Shown: positions 9,709 to 18,040, counted from the first letter of the stretch. The stretch is 64,000 bases of DNA from DASUAS01 sp963809795 (GCA_963809795.1 CAWELN010000012.1:62001-126000), one strand, 5' to 3'. Notes: generated from the sequence alone by a model not told the origin. Program-made: numbers and translations.

Positions 9709-10632
9709 ATGGCGAATCCGCAGCATGCGATCCTCACGAACCTGACCAAGTACCAGTGGTACACGCACTTCAGCCGCAGCGACGGCGCGGATCTCGGTGT
9801 GATCAAGAAGGGCTTGCGCGACGTCCGCGCCGCCGGTGCGGAGGTTGGTGTCACGACGCCGGTGAACGTGTGCCTGCTGTTCGGTCCGACGCTTCTCGCC
9901 GACCTGACCGACGACGTCCCCGACGACTTCCAGCCCTACCCGGGGTATGAATCGGCGGACGGCAAGGTCGCCAAGGCGACGCAGGAGGAGTTGCTCCTGT
10001 GGGTCCACTCCGACGACAAGGACCTCTGTTGGGAGACGCAGTTCAACTTCCGCAACGCCGTGGCCGGCCAGATGACCGTCGCCCGGGAGACGCCGACGTT
10101 CATCTACCGCAACAGCCTGGACCTCACCGGATTCATCGACGGCACGGGTAATCCCGAACCGGACGATCAGTACGACAAGGCAATCGTCCCCGAGGGGCAG
10201 CCGGGAGCCGGTGGCTCCTTTTGCATCGCTCAGCGCTGGGTCCACGACCTCGGCTACTTCAACGGCCTGTCGCTGCAAGACCAGCAGAACACGTTTGGTC
10301 GCACCAAGGCCGACTCGACCAGGCTCGACGTCCAGGTGCCCACGTCGCACCTCAGCCACGTGGAGCTGCGCGACGGCGCGACCGCCGACGACACGAAGCC
10401 CAAGCGCGGCGAGATGGTGCGCCGCTCGACGCCGTACGCGTTCCACGACGGGACCGTCGGCCTCTACTTCATGGGCTTCTGTCGCGAGCAGGCACCGATG
10501 CGGGAGCGGATGGAGGCGATCTACGGTCACAACGGTCACGAGCGTGACGCGCTCACCGACTACTCGACACCGGCATCAGGGTCCTTCTACTTCGCGCCCT
10601 CGTCCGAGACACTGGACGCAGCCCTCGCCTGA
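9709..10632 (+). CDS. DyP-type heme peroxidase (YfeX-like)
   Basis: 307 aa from the ATG at 9709, preceded by an AAGGAGG at 9696-9702; an upstream in-frame ATG adds 16 unlikely residues. The hallmark GxxDG motif is GFIDGTGNPEP near residue 145. A SHLSHVEL segment near residue 215 carries the likely proximal heme His, and the C-terminus (GLYFMGF, then SGSFYFAPS) matches the YfeX/class P dye-decolorizing peroxidases. It would use H2O2 to oxidise porphyrinogens, phenols or dyes. There is no signal peptide and no obvious encapsulin-targeting tail, so it is likely cytoplasmic and free. Confidence 0.9.
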   Translation: MANPQHAILTNLTKYQWYTHFSRSDGADLGVIKKGLRDVRAAGAEVGVTTPVNVCLLFGPTLLADLTDDVPDDFQPYPGYESADGKVAKATQEELLLWVHSDDKDLCWETQFNFRNAVAGQMTVARETPTFIYRNSLDLTGFIDGTGNPEPDDQYDKAIVPEGQPGAGGSFCIAQRWVHDLGYFNGLSLQDQQNTFGRTKADSTRLDVQVPTSHLSHVELRDGATADDTKPKRGEMVRRSTPYAFHDGTVGLYFMGFCREQAPMRERMEAIYGHNGHERDALTDYSTPASGSFYFAPSSETLDAALA

Positions 10633-10703
10633 ACGCGCCCGGAGTACGAAGCAGCCGCCCGAGCGGCGCGACGACGAGTTGGTCCCCGCGGCCTGATGCG
10701 CGG

Positions 10704-11729
10704 CTACTGATCGGGGTGGACGATGATCCGCGGCGGGCCCTGGGCGCGGCGTGCGAGATCGATGGCGTCGGGAAGGCCGTCGAGCCCGACGACCATCCCG
10801 ATGCTCGGGCGCGGGTCGAGTTGTCCCGAGATGATGGCGTCGAGCGTGCGGTACCAGTCGTCGCCGCCCGGCGCGCCACCGAACTGGATCATCAGCAGCT
10901 TCTTCGTGGCGTGTGTGATGTTCAGCGCATCGCCGGTGTACCACCCGCCGGCGGCGTAGATCCGCGACCACATCGGGCACGCCTCGACGATCTGCTGCAA
11001 GAGTCCTGACGCACCGACGCACTCGTAGATCTTCGGGGGCGTGGCGACCGAGCGCTCGGCCGCGATCTCGCTCCAGACGTCGAACGCGGACCGCTGCGAC
11101 GCGTTCACGGTGATGTGAGCGCCGAAGCGCCGCGCGAGCTCGAGCCGCTGCTCGTTGTAGTCCGCGATGATGATCGGATCGACCCCGCGCGAGGCAAGCG
11201 CGGCGACCGCCGAGAGGCCGATCGCACCGGCGCCGATGACGAGCGGGATCTCCCCTGGACCGATGCGCGACATCGCGACGTAACCCTCACCAACCGCAAA
11301 CGCGTCCGTCAGTGCGACCGCATCGGCGTCCGCATCGTCGGGCACGGCGCGTGCGAGCAATTCGCTCACGAGGAAGAGCTCCCCGAAGCTTCCGGGCGCA
11401 TCAGGGTGCTGCCCGATCACCAGGCGCTCGGCGCCGCGCACGAGGGTCGGGATGCTCGTGACTCGTGTGCCGACGGGGAACTGGTCCGAGCAGTCGGGAC
11501 CATGCCCGACGACCACACCGACGAACTCGTGACCCATGACCACGTCGCGATCGGCATCCCAGACGAACAGCCCCGACGTGTCGTCGGGATCGGGATGGTC
11601 CATGTAGTGGATGTCCGACGCGCAGACCGCGGTCGTGAGCGTCCTCACCACCAGCTCGCCGCTCCCCGGAACGGGGTCGGGCGTTTCCCGCACCTCGAGG
11701 CGTCCGCCGCGCAATACCGCAGCCCGCAT
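10704..11729 (-). CDS. Zinc-type alcohol dehydrogenase (MDR family)
   Basis: 341 aa. Medium-chain dehydrogenase with catalytic zinc ligands in VCASDIHYM (Cys near residue 37) and GHEF (near residue 65) and a Rossmann motif GAGAIG near residue 168. The four-cysteine structural zinc lobe usually found after the GHE motif is absent: the segment IPTLVRGAERL replaces it. This is known for a subset of MDR enzymes. It converges with the peroxidase gene and is separated by about 140 bases from the secreted-protein gene ending at 11873. Substrate unknown. Confidence 0.85.
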   Translation of the reverse strand: MRAAVLRGGRLEVRETPDPVPGSGELVVRTLTTAVCASDIHYMDHPDPDDTSGLFVWDADRDVVMGHEFVGVVVGHGPDCSDQFPVGTRVTSIPTLVRGAERLVIGQHPDAPGSFGELFLVSELLARAVPDDADADAVALTDAFAVGEGYVAMSRIGPGEIPLVIGAGAIGLSAVAALASRGVDPIIIADYNEQRLELARRFGAHITVNASQRSAFDVWSEIAAERSVATPPKIYECVGASGLLQQIVEACPMWSRIYAAGGWYTGDALNITHATKKLLMIQFGGAPGGDDWYRTLDAIISGQLDPRPSIGMVVGLDGLPDAIDLARRAQGPPRIIVHPDQ

Positions 11730-11872
11730 GGTCGTCCCCCTGGTTGTCCAAGCGTTGCACTGGCGACGCGCAAGCTAGCGCCCTTGGCTGATGCCATCGC
11801 CGGGACGTTCTTCCGCTCGCCTGACCGGGAGCCGACCGGCGCTCCGGATCCCGCTCCCGCACACGTTTGCGA

Positions 11873-12442
11873 TCAGGCGGTGAGACCGATCCGCCAGTGT
11901 GACTGGCGGAGCACTGCGTAGGTCGCCGACACCGCACGGGTGTCGGAGATGGAGAACGAGTATGTGTTCGCGGTCGGGACCCGAACCGAGAAGGCGAACA
12001 CGCAGTGCGTTCCATCCGCGGACCGATGTCCCTTGCCGAGGGGCGAGTGTGCGAGGACCTGTCCCCGTCCATCGCGAACGAGCACGGACGTGTGCTCTGA
12101 GACGTGGACGCCGGCGCACGGGGCACCCGCGACCGGTGGTCGAGAACCCTCGACCTCGGCGCGCGCCAAGCACCCGACGACCTGTTCGCTCGTCGGAGGA
12201 CCTGATCTCGGGTTTCCGGTCACGGTGGCGACCAGGTCGGGGCAGGGGTCGGGTGTCACGGACGCGGATGCGTCGAGCACGCGTCCTTCGACCTTGTTCT
12301 CGGTCTCCGCCGACGCGGCGCCGGCGTTGAGCATCACCACGGTGGAGATCACGACGGTCAGGGTGACGAGGGTGAGAAGGCGCGCACCTCGGTGACCACC
12401 TCGACGTACCACCCTGGTGGCGACCGACGGCTCATCGCTCAT
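11873..12442 (-). CDS. Secreted/membrane-anchored hypothetical protein
   Basis: 189 aa from an ATG at 12442 with a GGGGAGG ribosome-binding site. It has an N-terminal cytoplasmic basic stretch, one hydrophobic segment at about residues 20-42 ending in AGAASAE (possible signal-peptidase site), and an exported domain with several cysteines (PCPDL, VVGCLA, APCAGV, THCVF) that may form disulfides. No family is recognised. The C-terminal half (VFAFSVRV ... YSFSISDTR) has a beta-sandwich feel, but I cannot name a domain. It marks the left edge of the stress island. Confidence 0.65.
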   Translation of the reverse strand: MSDEPSVATRVVRRGGHRGARLLTLVTLTVVISTVVMLNAGAASAETENKVEGRVLDASASVTPDPCPDLVATVTGNPRSGPPTSEQVVGCLARAEVEGSRPPVAGAPCAGVHVSEHTSVLVRDGRGQVLAHSPLGKGHRSADGTHCVFAFSVRVPTANTYSFSISDTRAVSATYAVLRQSHWRIGLTA

Positions 12443-12492
12443 GGCAACCTCCCCGACCCAAAGGGTTGGCGGTCTCTCCTGGTGCCGAGCTT

Positions 12493-12531
12493 GTGTGCCG
12501 GACGACGGTTTGTCTGCGTCAAACGGCACAC
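12493..12531. promoter_or_regulatory. Inverted repeat upstream of secreted-protein gene
   Basis: Arms GTGTGCCG (12493-12500) and CGGCACAC (12524-12531), with a second GTTTG / CAAAC pair nested inside. It lies 50-90 bases upstream of the ATG at 12442 on the minus strand, where an operator or promoter element would sit. It is distinct from the ATCACGCG palindrome used elsewhere in the island. Confidence 0.3.
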
Positions 12532-12605
12532 CCGGGCCGCAATGGTGACGAACGTCGAGGTGTGATCACCGCACCGGCGCGCTCACGGACGCGTCGATGG
12601 ACCAC

Positions 12606-13004
12606 TCACGACATCGCGTCGCTGTACGCGATGAGCAGCAGCATTTCGAGGTCAGGCCCCCTCACGGCGACGTCGTCCGAGACCGCCACGAGCACGTGCT
12701 GTGGGGGCATCTGCGTCACGGCCTGCCCCCAACCGGCGTCTTCGACGGCGCTCGCGGTTTCGAACGGGACGATCACGGCGATGCCGACCGAGTCGGCCTG
12801 CAGACCCAGTTGCAGACCGGTCACGAGCCACAGCCGCCGGCGATCGAGGGGTTCGCAATCGATTGCGAACGATCGGACGCCGGGGGTGCCGACGTTGTAG
12901 GACCGTTCGACGACCCACGGGAGGCTGAGCACCCACTCGTGAAGGTCATCGGGCTGGGTGCGCACGGTCGGAGCGGAACTCGAAATCTGTCGTTTGCGGA
13001 TCAT
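12606..13004 (-). CDS. Conserved hypothetical protein of actinobacterial stress islands
   Basis: 132 aa, ATG with a CAGGAG site upstream. I recognise the pattern of a conserved but unnamed actinobacterial protein (LSLPWVVER ... FAIDCEPL ... RRLWLVTGL, ending LLLIAYSDAMS) but no function is known. No membrane segments or signal peptide. A perfect ATCACGCG-GC palindrome lies about 60-77 bases upstream of its start, in the promoter region, linking it to the proposed island regulon. Confidence 0.7.
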   Translation of the reverse strand: MIRKRQISSSAPTVRTQPDDLHEWVLSLPWVVERSYNVGTPGVRSFAIDCEPLDRRRLWLVTGLQLGLQADSVGIAVIVPFETASAVEDAGWGQAVTQMPPQHVLVAVSDDVAVRGPDLEMLLLIAYSDAMS

Positions 13005-13063
13005 CTCGGGGCTCCTGTCTGTGCGGGACCTCTCGCACGATGACGCAAGGAGTCGTCGAGGTC

Positions 13064-13081
13064 ATCACGCGGCCGCGTGAT
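13064..13081. promoter_or_regulatory. Palindromic operator candidate ATCACGCG-GC-CGCGTGAT
   Basis: A perfect 18-base palindrome between two minus-strand genes, 60 bases upstream of the ATG at 13004. The same motif recurs at 16880-16897 (perfect), 21553-21570 (one mismatch) and 19159-19176 (partial), always in intergenic DNA of the stress island. The repeated arms suggest a dimeric transcription factor site. Confidence 0.6.
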
Positions 13082-13100
13082 TGGTCGCCGCGGCCGGGTG

Positions 13101-13391
13101 TCACTCGTGCTGCAAGGCGCGTTGCACCGTGCGCTCGACGAAGAGCGGGATGAACTCGCGCACCCGAGCGGAGCCGTAGCGCGCCACCGCGTCCCGCACG
13201 AGCGCATCGACGCGGTCGCCGTCGTGACCTTCCTCGATGAGCTGCTCGCGGAGGTCGATCACCCATGCGTCGTGCTCCCACGGTTCCGGACATCCGCACG
13301 GTTCCGACGGTGCCGACGATCGATTCTCCGCGGCGAGAGCTCCTTCGAGGTGATGAGATGGTCCCTCAACGGGGTCGCGCGCGACGCTCAT
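13101..13391 (-). CDS. Small protein with three-helix-bundle dimerization-like C-terminus
   Basis: 96 aa. The ATG at 13391 is preferred over a GTG 9 bases upstream because of spacing to an AAAGGG site. The C-terminal ~55 residues (LVRDAVARYG, then VREFIPLFVERTVQRAL) match the short helical domain often annotated as a three-helix bundle dimerization domain in actinobacteria. The N-terminus has a Cys-Gly-Cys that may be incidental. It overlaps the end of the upstream 70-aa gene by 26 bases, so the two are co-transcribed. Function unknown. Confidence 0.6.
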   Translation of the reverse strand: MSVARDPVEGPSHHLEGALAAENRSSAPSEPCGCPEPWEHDAWVIDLREQLIEEGHDGDRVDALVRDAVARYGSARVREFIPLFVERTVQRALQHE

Positions 13392-13578
13392 GGCGTCCAC
13401 CCTTTCCGGGTCGTGGTGAGTCGGATTTCACCGCAAGGGCGGTCGACGACCGCTTCCGCTGGTACTTCGCGCCCTCACGAAATCCTTCGGCGTAGCGCGC
13501 CAGCTCCAGCAGACTGCGTTCGGGACCGTGGAAGTCGTCCGCCGCCCCGTCCCAGAATCCAATCGTCTCCCAGTCCAT
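13366..13578 (-). CDS. Small hypothetical protein
   Basis: 70 aa, ATG with a clear GGGAGG site 7 bases upstream. The core DFHGPERSLLELARYAEGF is followed by a basic tail. The acidic-aromatic N-terminus and basic C-terminus suggest a small soluble binding protein, but nothing more can be said. First gene of a minus-strand pair with the 96-aa protein and divergent from the HdeD gene at 13779. Confidence 0.55.
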   Translation of the reverse strand: MDWETIGFWDGAADDFHGPERSLLELARYAEGFREGAKYQRKRSSTALAVKSDSPRPGKGGRHERRARPR

Positions 13579-13638
13579 CGCGGTGCCTCCCGCTACGGGC
13601 GATGTCCCCGGAGCCAACCACCTTCCTTCCTCCTCGTC

Positions 13639-13711
13639 ATCACACGTGCACGTGCATCTCGTCCGGACCGGAGCTGCCGGACCCTGAGCCAGGCATACGC
13701 GCCTACGTGAT
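13639..13711. promoter_or_regulatory. Two degenerate copies of the island palindrome
   Basis: In the 200-base divergent gap between the 70-aa gene and the HdeD gene there are two imperfect matches to ATCACGCG-NN-CGCGTGAT. One begins ATCACACG at 13639 with a CACGTG continuation. The other is at 13694-13711 (right half ACGTGAT, 11 of 16 arm positions). They sit where operators for either gene would be expected, but each alone is weak. Confidence 0.3.
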
Positions 13712-13778
13712 GACCCCCGCCGTCGCAGCCGTCAGCATGCGGGAGCAACCGAGGGATCGAACCACGAGGGGAGTCACG

Positions 13779-14417
13779 ATGATCGTGAGCAATCCATTCC
13801 GGCCGGGGTCGTGGACCCGGGCCCAGATCGACCACGTGAGCAGCGGCTGGTGGGTCCTGCTCGTGACCGGGATCGTCAGCATCCTGGCCGGCGGCATCAT
13901 CCTGCTCGCCGACTGGACGGTGAGTGACCTCGTCATCTTCGTCGGTGCGCTGCTCCTCTTCCACGGCATCTTCACGATGTTCAGCGTCCCGGTCGACGGG
14001 GCGGCGTGGGGCTGGTCGGTCGCGTTCGGGCTGCTCGAGGCGGGCTTCGGCATCGCGGTGTGGGTCTGGCCCGGAGCGTCCTTGAGCGTCCTCGCCGCGT
14101 TCATCGGGTTCTACGTGCTCGTCAGCGGCATCGTGACGATCGCCGGCGCGATCGGCGGGCGGGACGTGATCCCGTACTGGGGACTGATGCTGGCGTTGGG
14201 CATCATCGAGACGCTGTTCTCCTTCTGGCTGCTGGCGGAGCCCGGGATCACCCTCGTCGCGGCCGTCTTGGCGATCGGACTGTGGAGCCTCTTCTACGGC
14301 GTGATGCAGATCGTGCTCGCGTTCGAGCTCAAGTCGCTCCCGGCTCGCTCGGACGCCGCCGCCGCGAGCCTCGACGACGCGGCGCCGCTCGGTACCCCGT
14401 GGCAGGCGAGCGCCTGA
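13779..14417 (+). CDS. HdeD-family membrane protein
   Basis: 212 aa from the ATG at 13779 after a GAGGGGA site. Six hydrophobic segments arranged as three hairpins (WWVLLVTGIVSILAGG, IFVGALLLFHGIF, VAFGLLEAGFGIAVWVWPG and onward) match the HdeD/DUF308 family, implicated in acid or general stress resistance. The C-terminal ~25 residues are a soluble Ala/Asp-rich tail. It is first in a plus-strand run with the coiled-coil protein and the BON protein. Confidence 0.85.
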   Translation: MIVSNPFRPGSWTRAQIDHVSSGWWVLLVTGIVSILAGGIILLADWTVSDLVIFVGALLLFHGIFTMFSVPVDGAAWGWSVAFGLLEAGFGIAVWVWPGASLSVLAAFIGFYVLVSGIVTIAGAIGGRDVIPYWGLMLALGIIETLFSFWLLAEPGITLVAAVLAIGLWSLFYGVMQIVLAFELKSLPARSDAAAASLDDAAPLGTPWQASA

Positions 14418-14500
14418 CTCATTGACGTCTTCGACACCAACACCGTCAGTCGCACCGGGGGCGACCGCCTCCAGTGCGCGGAACACAAAAGGAGCAGACC

Positions 14501-14938
14501 ATGGCGCTGTCAGATCAGCTGAGCAAGCTTGCTGCAAAAGCGAAGGAAGCCGAGGACCGAGCGGCAGCCGCGCAGGGCAAGGCCAAGGCGGACCTGGAGA
14601 AGGACGTCAAGACGGCCCGTGATTCGGCACAAGCCCGTGCCGATCAACTGCGCAAGAACGCCGAGACCGACAAGGGCACGGTCTCGGACTGGTGGACCGA
14701 CGTGCAGCGCTCGTGGAGCGAGCACGTCGAGACGGTGCGCCAGCACGTCGACGAGAAGCGCGCCGAACACGACCTCGACGCCGCGCAGCGGGACGCGTAC
14801 AGCGCCGAAGAGGATGCTGCGTTCGCCATCGACTACGCGTACGGAGCAGTCGAGGAGGCCGAATACGCGGTCCTCGACGCCATCCTGGCGCGGAAGGATG
14901 CCGACGACCTCGCGAGCTCACAAGCCTCGACTTCCTGA
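14501..14938 (+). CDS. Coiled-coil stress-island protein
   Basis: 145 aa with an AAAAGGAG ribosome-binding site. Almost wholly helical: residues 1-60 are a Lys/Ala/Glu heptad-like coiled coil, then a TVSDWWTDVQRSWSEHV amphipathic helix, a second charged helix, and an acidic C-terminus with EEDAAFAID and AEYAVLDAILAR. It matches a conserved uncharacterised protein commonly found with HdeD, BON and DUF1003 genes in actinobacteria. It may be membrane-surface associated; no enzymatic residues are visible. Confidence 0.7.
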   Translation: MALSDQLSKLAAKAKEAEDRAAAAQGKAKADLEKDVKTARDSAQARADQLRKNAETDKGTVSDWWTDVQRSWSEHVETVRQHVDEKRAEHDLDAAQRDAYSAEEDAAFAIDYAYGAVEEAEYAVLDAILARKDADDLASSQASTS

Positions 14939-14996
14939 CGTCCTGCGACCCGGCGGACCGGCCTGCCTCGAGCCTCTACCCACGAAGGAGCACATC

Positions 14997-15650
14997 GTGT
15001 CCGACACTGCGCTGGAAACGAACGTCAGAGACCAACTGAGTGGCGACGCGAGGGTCGACGCCTCCCGGATCAAGATCGACGCCGACGGCGGCGTCGTCGT
15101 TCTCTCCGGCGTCGTGGACTCGCTCCACGAGAAGCTACGCGCGGCGGAGGACGTGATGCGTCTGACCGGCGTCCGCGAGCTCCGCAACGACCTCGTGGTC
15201 AACACATCGCACATGCGGGTCCCGGACCGCGATCTCAGAGCGACCGCCCAAGCCGGCTTGGATGCGAACGATCTCGTCCCCAAGGACACGCTCACCGTTC
15301 GCGTGAAGGACGGATGGGTCACCCTCAGCGGCAACGTCCGCCACTACTACCAGCGCCAGGAGGCCGAGCGCGTGATCCGGCATCTCTCGGGCGTCCAGGG
15401 CTTCACGAGCAACGTGACGGTGGCCAACGACCCGACGGTTGACGTGTCGAAGGCGATCACGGCGGCATTCGAGCGCAACGCCGTCCTCGATGCCGAGCAG
15501 GTCACGGTGACCGACGTCGGAGGGGTCGTCACCCTGAGTGGAACGGTCAAGAACCTCGCCGAGAAGGAAGAAGCAGAACGGGCGGCGTCAGCCGCGCCGG
15601 GTGTCGTCTCCGTGACCAACAACCTGGTCGTCGCCGCCGCGTCGAGCTAG
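14997..15650 (+). CDS. Triple BON-domain protein
   Basis: 217 aa from a GTG with a GAAGGAG site. Three BON domains at about residues 1-68, 77-145 and 150-215 each end in the pattern G-V/W-V-x-L-S-G-x-V followed by a helix and xxNxLxV. BON domains bind membranes or phospholipids and occur in osmotic-shock proteins (OsmY). There is no signal peptide, so it is probably cytoplasmic. It is a paralogue of the equally long protein at 21635. Confidence 0.85.
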   Translation: MSDTALETNVRDQLSGDARVDASRIKIDADGGVVVLSGVVDSLHEKLRAAEDVMRLTGVRELRNDLVVNTSHMRVPDRDLRATAQAGLDANDLVPKDTLTVRVKDGWVTLSGNVRHYYQRQEAERVIRHLSGVQGFTSNVTVANDPTVDVSKAITAAFERNAVLDAEQVTVTDVGGVVTLSGTVKNLAEKEEAERAASAAPGVVSVTNNLVVAAASS

Positions 15651-15714
15651 CGAGTGTACGGCGGTGATATGACTGGGTGACCCGAACGTGGATCTCCGGG
15701 AAGCGAGGCGGCGG

Positions 15715-16062
15715 ATGGCAGACGCAAGTTCCATCGACACCGCGGTGCCGCCGAGCGGCACCGGGTGCGTCGAGTGCTTGGCCCACGACGGATGGTGGTT
15801 CCATCTTCGGCGCTGCGCGCGATGCGGGCACATCGGTTGCTGCGATTCGTCACCTTCACAGCACGCCAGCAAGCACGCACAGAGCAGCGGCCATCCGCTC
15901 GTGCAGAGCTTCGAGCCGGGCGAAGAGTGGTACTGGGACTACACGACCGACGAGTACTACGACGGCCCTCCTTTGGCGCCACCTCGGGATCACCCCGCCG
16001 ACCAGCCGGTTCCGGGCCCGGAGGGCCGTGTACCGCGCGACTGGCAGCGACACCTCCATTGA
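15715..16062 (+). CDS. UBP-type zinc-finger protein
   Basis: 115 aa from the ATG at 15715; a GTG at 15688 would add nine residues. The Zn-UBP fold is clear: CVEC near residue 19, CARCGHIGCCD near residue 36, then His residues in QHASKHAQSSGHP, followed by FEPGEEWYWDYTTDEYY. In eukaryotes this finger binds the ubiquitin C-terminus. Bacterial stand-alone copies are common in actinobacterial stress loci and their ligand is unknown. The gene ends just before a convergent hairpin. Confidence 0.8.
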   Translation: MADASSIDTAVPPSGTGCVECLAHDGWWFHLRRCARCGHIGCCDSSPSQHASKHAQSSGHPLVQSFEPGEEWYWDYTTDEYYDGPPLAPPRDHPADQPVPGPEGRVPRDWQRHLH

Positions 16063-16063
16063 G

Positions 16064-16102
16064 GTTGCCGGGCTGAAGCGCTGAGGCGCCGAGTCCGGCA
16101 AC
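16064..16102. terminator. Hairpin between convergent genes
   Basis: Arms GTTGCCGG (16064-16071) and CCGGCAAC (16095-16102) flank a GC-rich loop that can itself pair. It lies exactly between the stops of the convergent UBP-finger and VIT1-like genes, so it could terminate both. No T-tract is visible on either side, so Rho-independent activity is uncertain. Confidence 0.35.
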
Positions 16103-16122
16103 ACGGATCAACTCCCGGACGG

Positions 16123-16860
16123 TCATCCCGCACTCGGGCCGAGCAGCGACCCGACGGTGTAGGTCACCGCGGCCGCGACGGTCGCGGCGAGCAGCTGACG
16201 AAGGGCGGTGCGCACGACACCGGCGCCGGTGAAGCTGCCGATCATCGCGCCCAACGCGAGCGCGGCGACCGCGGCGAGCGCGATCGACGCCACGATGGCC
16301 CCGGTTCCAGACCAGAACAGCCACGGAAACAGCGGGATGAAGGCACCGAACGAAAACGACACGAACGACGCCAGTGCGGCCTTCCGCGCCGACGGCGGTT
16401 CCTCGGGGTCGACGCCGAGCTCGAGGCGGGCATGCGCGTCGAGCGCGACATCAGGCTTCGACATGAGGATCGCGGCGACCTTCTCGGCGTCGTCATGCGC
16501 AAGGCCCTGGTGTTCGTACATCTGCGCGAGCTCGACTTGCTCGCCGCGCGGGTCGTCGGCGATCTCACCCTTTTCGACGTTCACCTCGTGGTCGACGAGC
16601 TCTTCCTGTGCTCGGACCGACACGAGCTCACCCGCCGCCATCGAGAATGCGCCGGCAAGGAGCCCGGCCAGACCGGCCAGACGGACGGTTGCCGCGGAGG
16701 GATGAGCGCCGGCGACGCCCAGCACCAGCGAGACGTTCGTGATCAGGCCGTCGCCCGCGCCGAGGACGGCGGCCCGTGCGCCGTTTGCCGCGACGTCACG
16801 GTGTCGTCCGTGGCGGTGCTGACCAGAGCCCTCGATCACATTCACCTCGACAGAGTCCAT
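16123..16860 (-). CDS. VIT1/CCC1-family transporter (iron/manganese)
   Basis: 245 aa from the ATG at 16860; another ATG at 16881 lies inside a palindrome. Membrane segment 1 contains GAGDGLITNVSLVLGVAG, the family signature, then SMAAGELVSVRAQEE. A hydrophilic, acidic metal-binding region follows (residues ~75-150, repeated Glu and a DDAEKVA stretch), then three C-terminal membrane segments with PLFPWLFW. VIT/CCC1 proteins move Fe2+ or Mn2+ out of the cytosol. Ribosome-binding site not evident. A perfect 28-base palindrome overlaps the upstream 15-42 bases, suggesting tight regulation. Confidence 0.85.
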   Translation of the reverse strand: MDSVEVNVIEGSGQHRHGRHRDVAANGARAAVLGAGDGLITNVSLVLGVAGAHPSAATVRLAGLAGLLAGAFSMAAGELVSVRAQEELVDHEVNVEKGEIADDPRGEQVELAQMYEHQGLAHDDAEKVAAILMSKPDVALDAHARLELGVDPEEPPSARKAALASFVSFSFGAFIPLFPWLFWSGTGAIVASIALAAVAALALGAMIGSFTGAGVVRTALRQLLAATVAAAVTYTVGSLLGPSAG

Positions 16861-16874
16861 CCGAGCGCCACAGT

Positions 16875-16902
16875 GAGACATCACGCGCTCGCGTGATGTC
16901 TC
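16875..16902. promoter_or_regulatory. Perfect 28-bp palindrome, operator candidate
   Basis: Arms GAGACATCACGCG and CGCGTGATGTCTC separated by CT form a perfect 13+2+13 inverted repeat. The core ATCACGCG-CT-CGCGTGAT is the island motif. It covers the DNA just upstream of the VIT1-like ATG (16860) and lies about 125 bases upstream of the small plus-strand gene at 17027, so it may serve both directions. Confidence 0.65.
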
Positions 16903-17026
16903 GGCGATCGCCGCGCGTTCACGATGTGTGGAGACGTTGGAATTCGCTCCCCGGTGATGGAGAGGTGCACGCGAATGGGCGTGAACGCGTGAGGCAATCG
17001 CCGGGCGCTCGGACGAAGGTGGAACG

Positions 17027-17275
17027 ATGAACATCCTCATTGCTGTTGTGGCGTCGAGCGCCGGTGTGTTCGCGGCGGTCACGTCGATGCGGGCGATCAC
17101 CTGCGCGCGGCTTCAGCGGGAGTTCCGCGCCTACGCGACGTGGGACGACGGCGCGCCGGCCGTAGCGGAGCTCTCGCAGGCTACGAGCGGGCCGTCGGAC
17201 CGTCCGCGGTACGCGCCGGCCGGTCTCAGGGTGGTCGTCGCAACTGCGTCTTCGACTGCGAGCAGCAAACAGTGA
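17027..17275 (+). CDS. Small hypothetical protein with one membrane segment
   Basis: 82 aa; an N-terminal hydrophobic segment (residues 1-20, ILIAVVASSAGVFAAV) followed by a soluble Ser/Ala-rich part. A GAAGG precedes the ATG by a few bases. No family recognised. Kept because it is oriented with the DUF1003 gene that starts 36 bases later and fills an otherwise empty stretch. It could be a chance ORF. Confidence 0.4.
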   Translation: MNILIAVVASSAGVFAAVTSMRAITCARLQREFRAYATWDDGAPAVAELSQATSGPSDRPRYAPAGLRVVVATASSTASSKQ

Positions 17276-17311
17276 GCCGGGGTTCTGACCAACCGGAAAG
17301 GTGTAGCGATC

Positions 17312-17791
17312 ATGGCAAAGCTCGACACCGAGGTTCACGAACACCAACCTGCGAACCAACCGGACGACACCGAGCACTCACCGGTCGTCGTCTCCCAATT
17401 GAAGAAGCGAGCTGACGATTGGCAACTGCACCTCGCCGATCAGATCACGTCGTTCGCGGGTTCCATGCCCTTCGTGTGGGTCCACGTCGCAATCTTCGCG
17501 TTCTGGGTCGCGACGGGCCTCTTCGGTGCCGACCCTTACCCGTTTCAGTTCCTCACCTTCATGGTGTCGTTGGAAGCCATCTTCCTGTCGACCTTCGTCA
17601 TGATCGGTCAGAACCGGCAATCCACGTTTCAGCAAGCGAAGGCCGACCGCGACTTCCACGAAGCGGAGCTCGAGTTGAAGCGGAACACCGAGTTGACGCG
17701 TTCGGTCCACGCGATCACCAAAGCGATCGACGCCCGGATGCGGGCGACACCTCCGGAGCCCGGTGAGGACACCTCGGCCGCCGACGCATGA
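17312..17791 (+). CDS. DUF1003 membrane protein
   Basis: 159 aa. Residues 40-125 form the DUF1003 core: LADQITSFAGSMPFVWVHV, a first membrane helix, FQFLTFMVSLEAIFLSTFVMI as the second, then the conserved SQNRQ-like GQNRQ and QAKADRDF. The C-terminus is a charged helix. The family is widespread near BON and other stress genes and its function is unknown. A GGAAAGG site lies upstream. Confidence 0.87.
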   Translation: MAKLDTEVHEHQPANQPDDTEHSPVVVSQLKKRADDWQLHLADQITSFAGSMPFVWVHVAIFAFWVATGLFGADPYPFQFLTFMVSLEAIFLSTFVMIGQNRQSTFQQAKADRDFHEAELELKRNTELTRSVHAITKAIDARMRATPPEPGEDTSAADA

Positions 17792-17824
17792 CACGGGGAC
17801 CCGGAGGGTCTTCTTCGAGGCGCG

Positions 17825-18040
17825 TCACCGACGACTCGAGCCACGTCGGCGGGTTGCGCGCCACAGTGACGCCGGGAGTGCCAACGCGACCGAGGCGGGG
17901 AGGACCGGCCAAGGATTCGCGCCCGCGCCGGCGAGCAGTGCGGTGGCGGCGACGGCGAGCACGACAACGACTGCGAGCACCCAATCGTCACCGACGACGA
18001 AGTCGTACCAGAATCGTGCGAACCGCCTGACGAACTTCAT
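17825..18040 (-). CDS. Small two-TM hypothetical protein
   Basis: 71 aa. The ATG at 18038-18040 overlaps the TGA of the upstream gene (ATGA), showing coupling. The basic-aromatic start MKFVRRFARFWYDFVVGDDW is followed by two hydrophobic segments (VLAVVVVLAVAATALL and VLPASVALALPASLW). This resembles short unnamed proteins that pair with COG4280-type membrane proteins. Confidence 0.55.
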   Translation of the reverse strand: MKFVRRFARFWYDFVVGDDWVLAVVVVLAVAATALLAGAGANPWPVLPASVALALPASLWRATRRRGSSRR

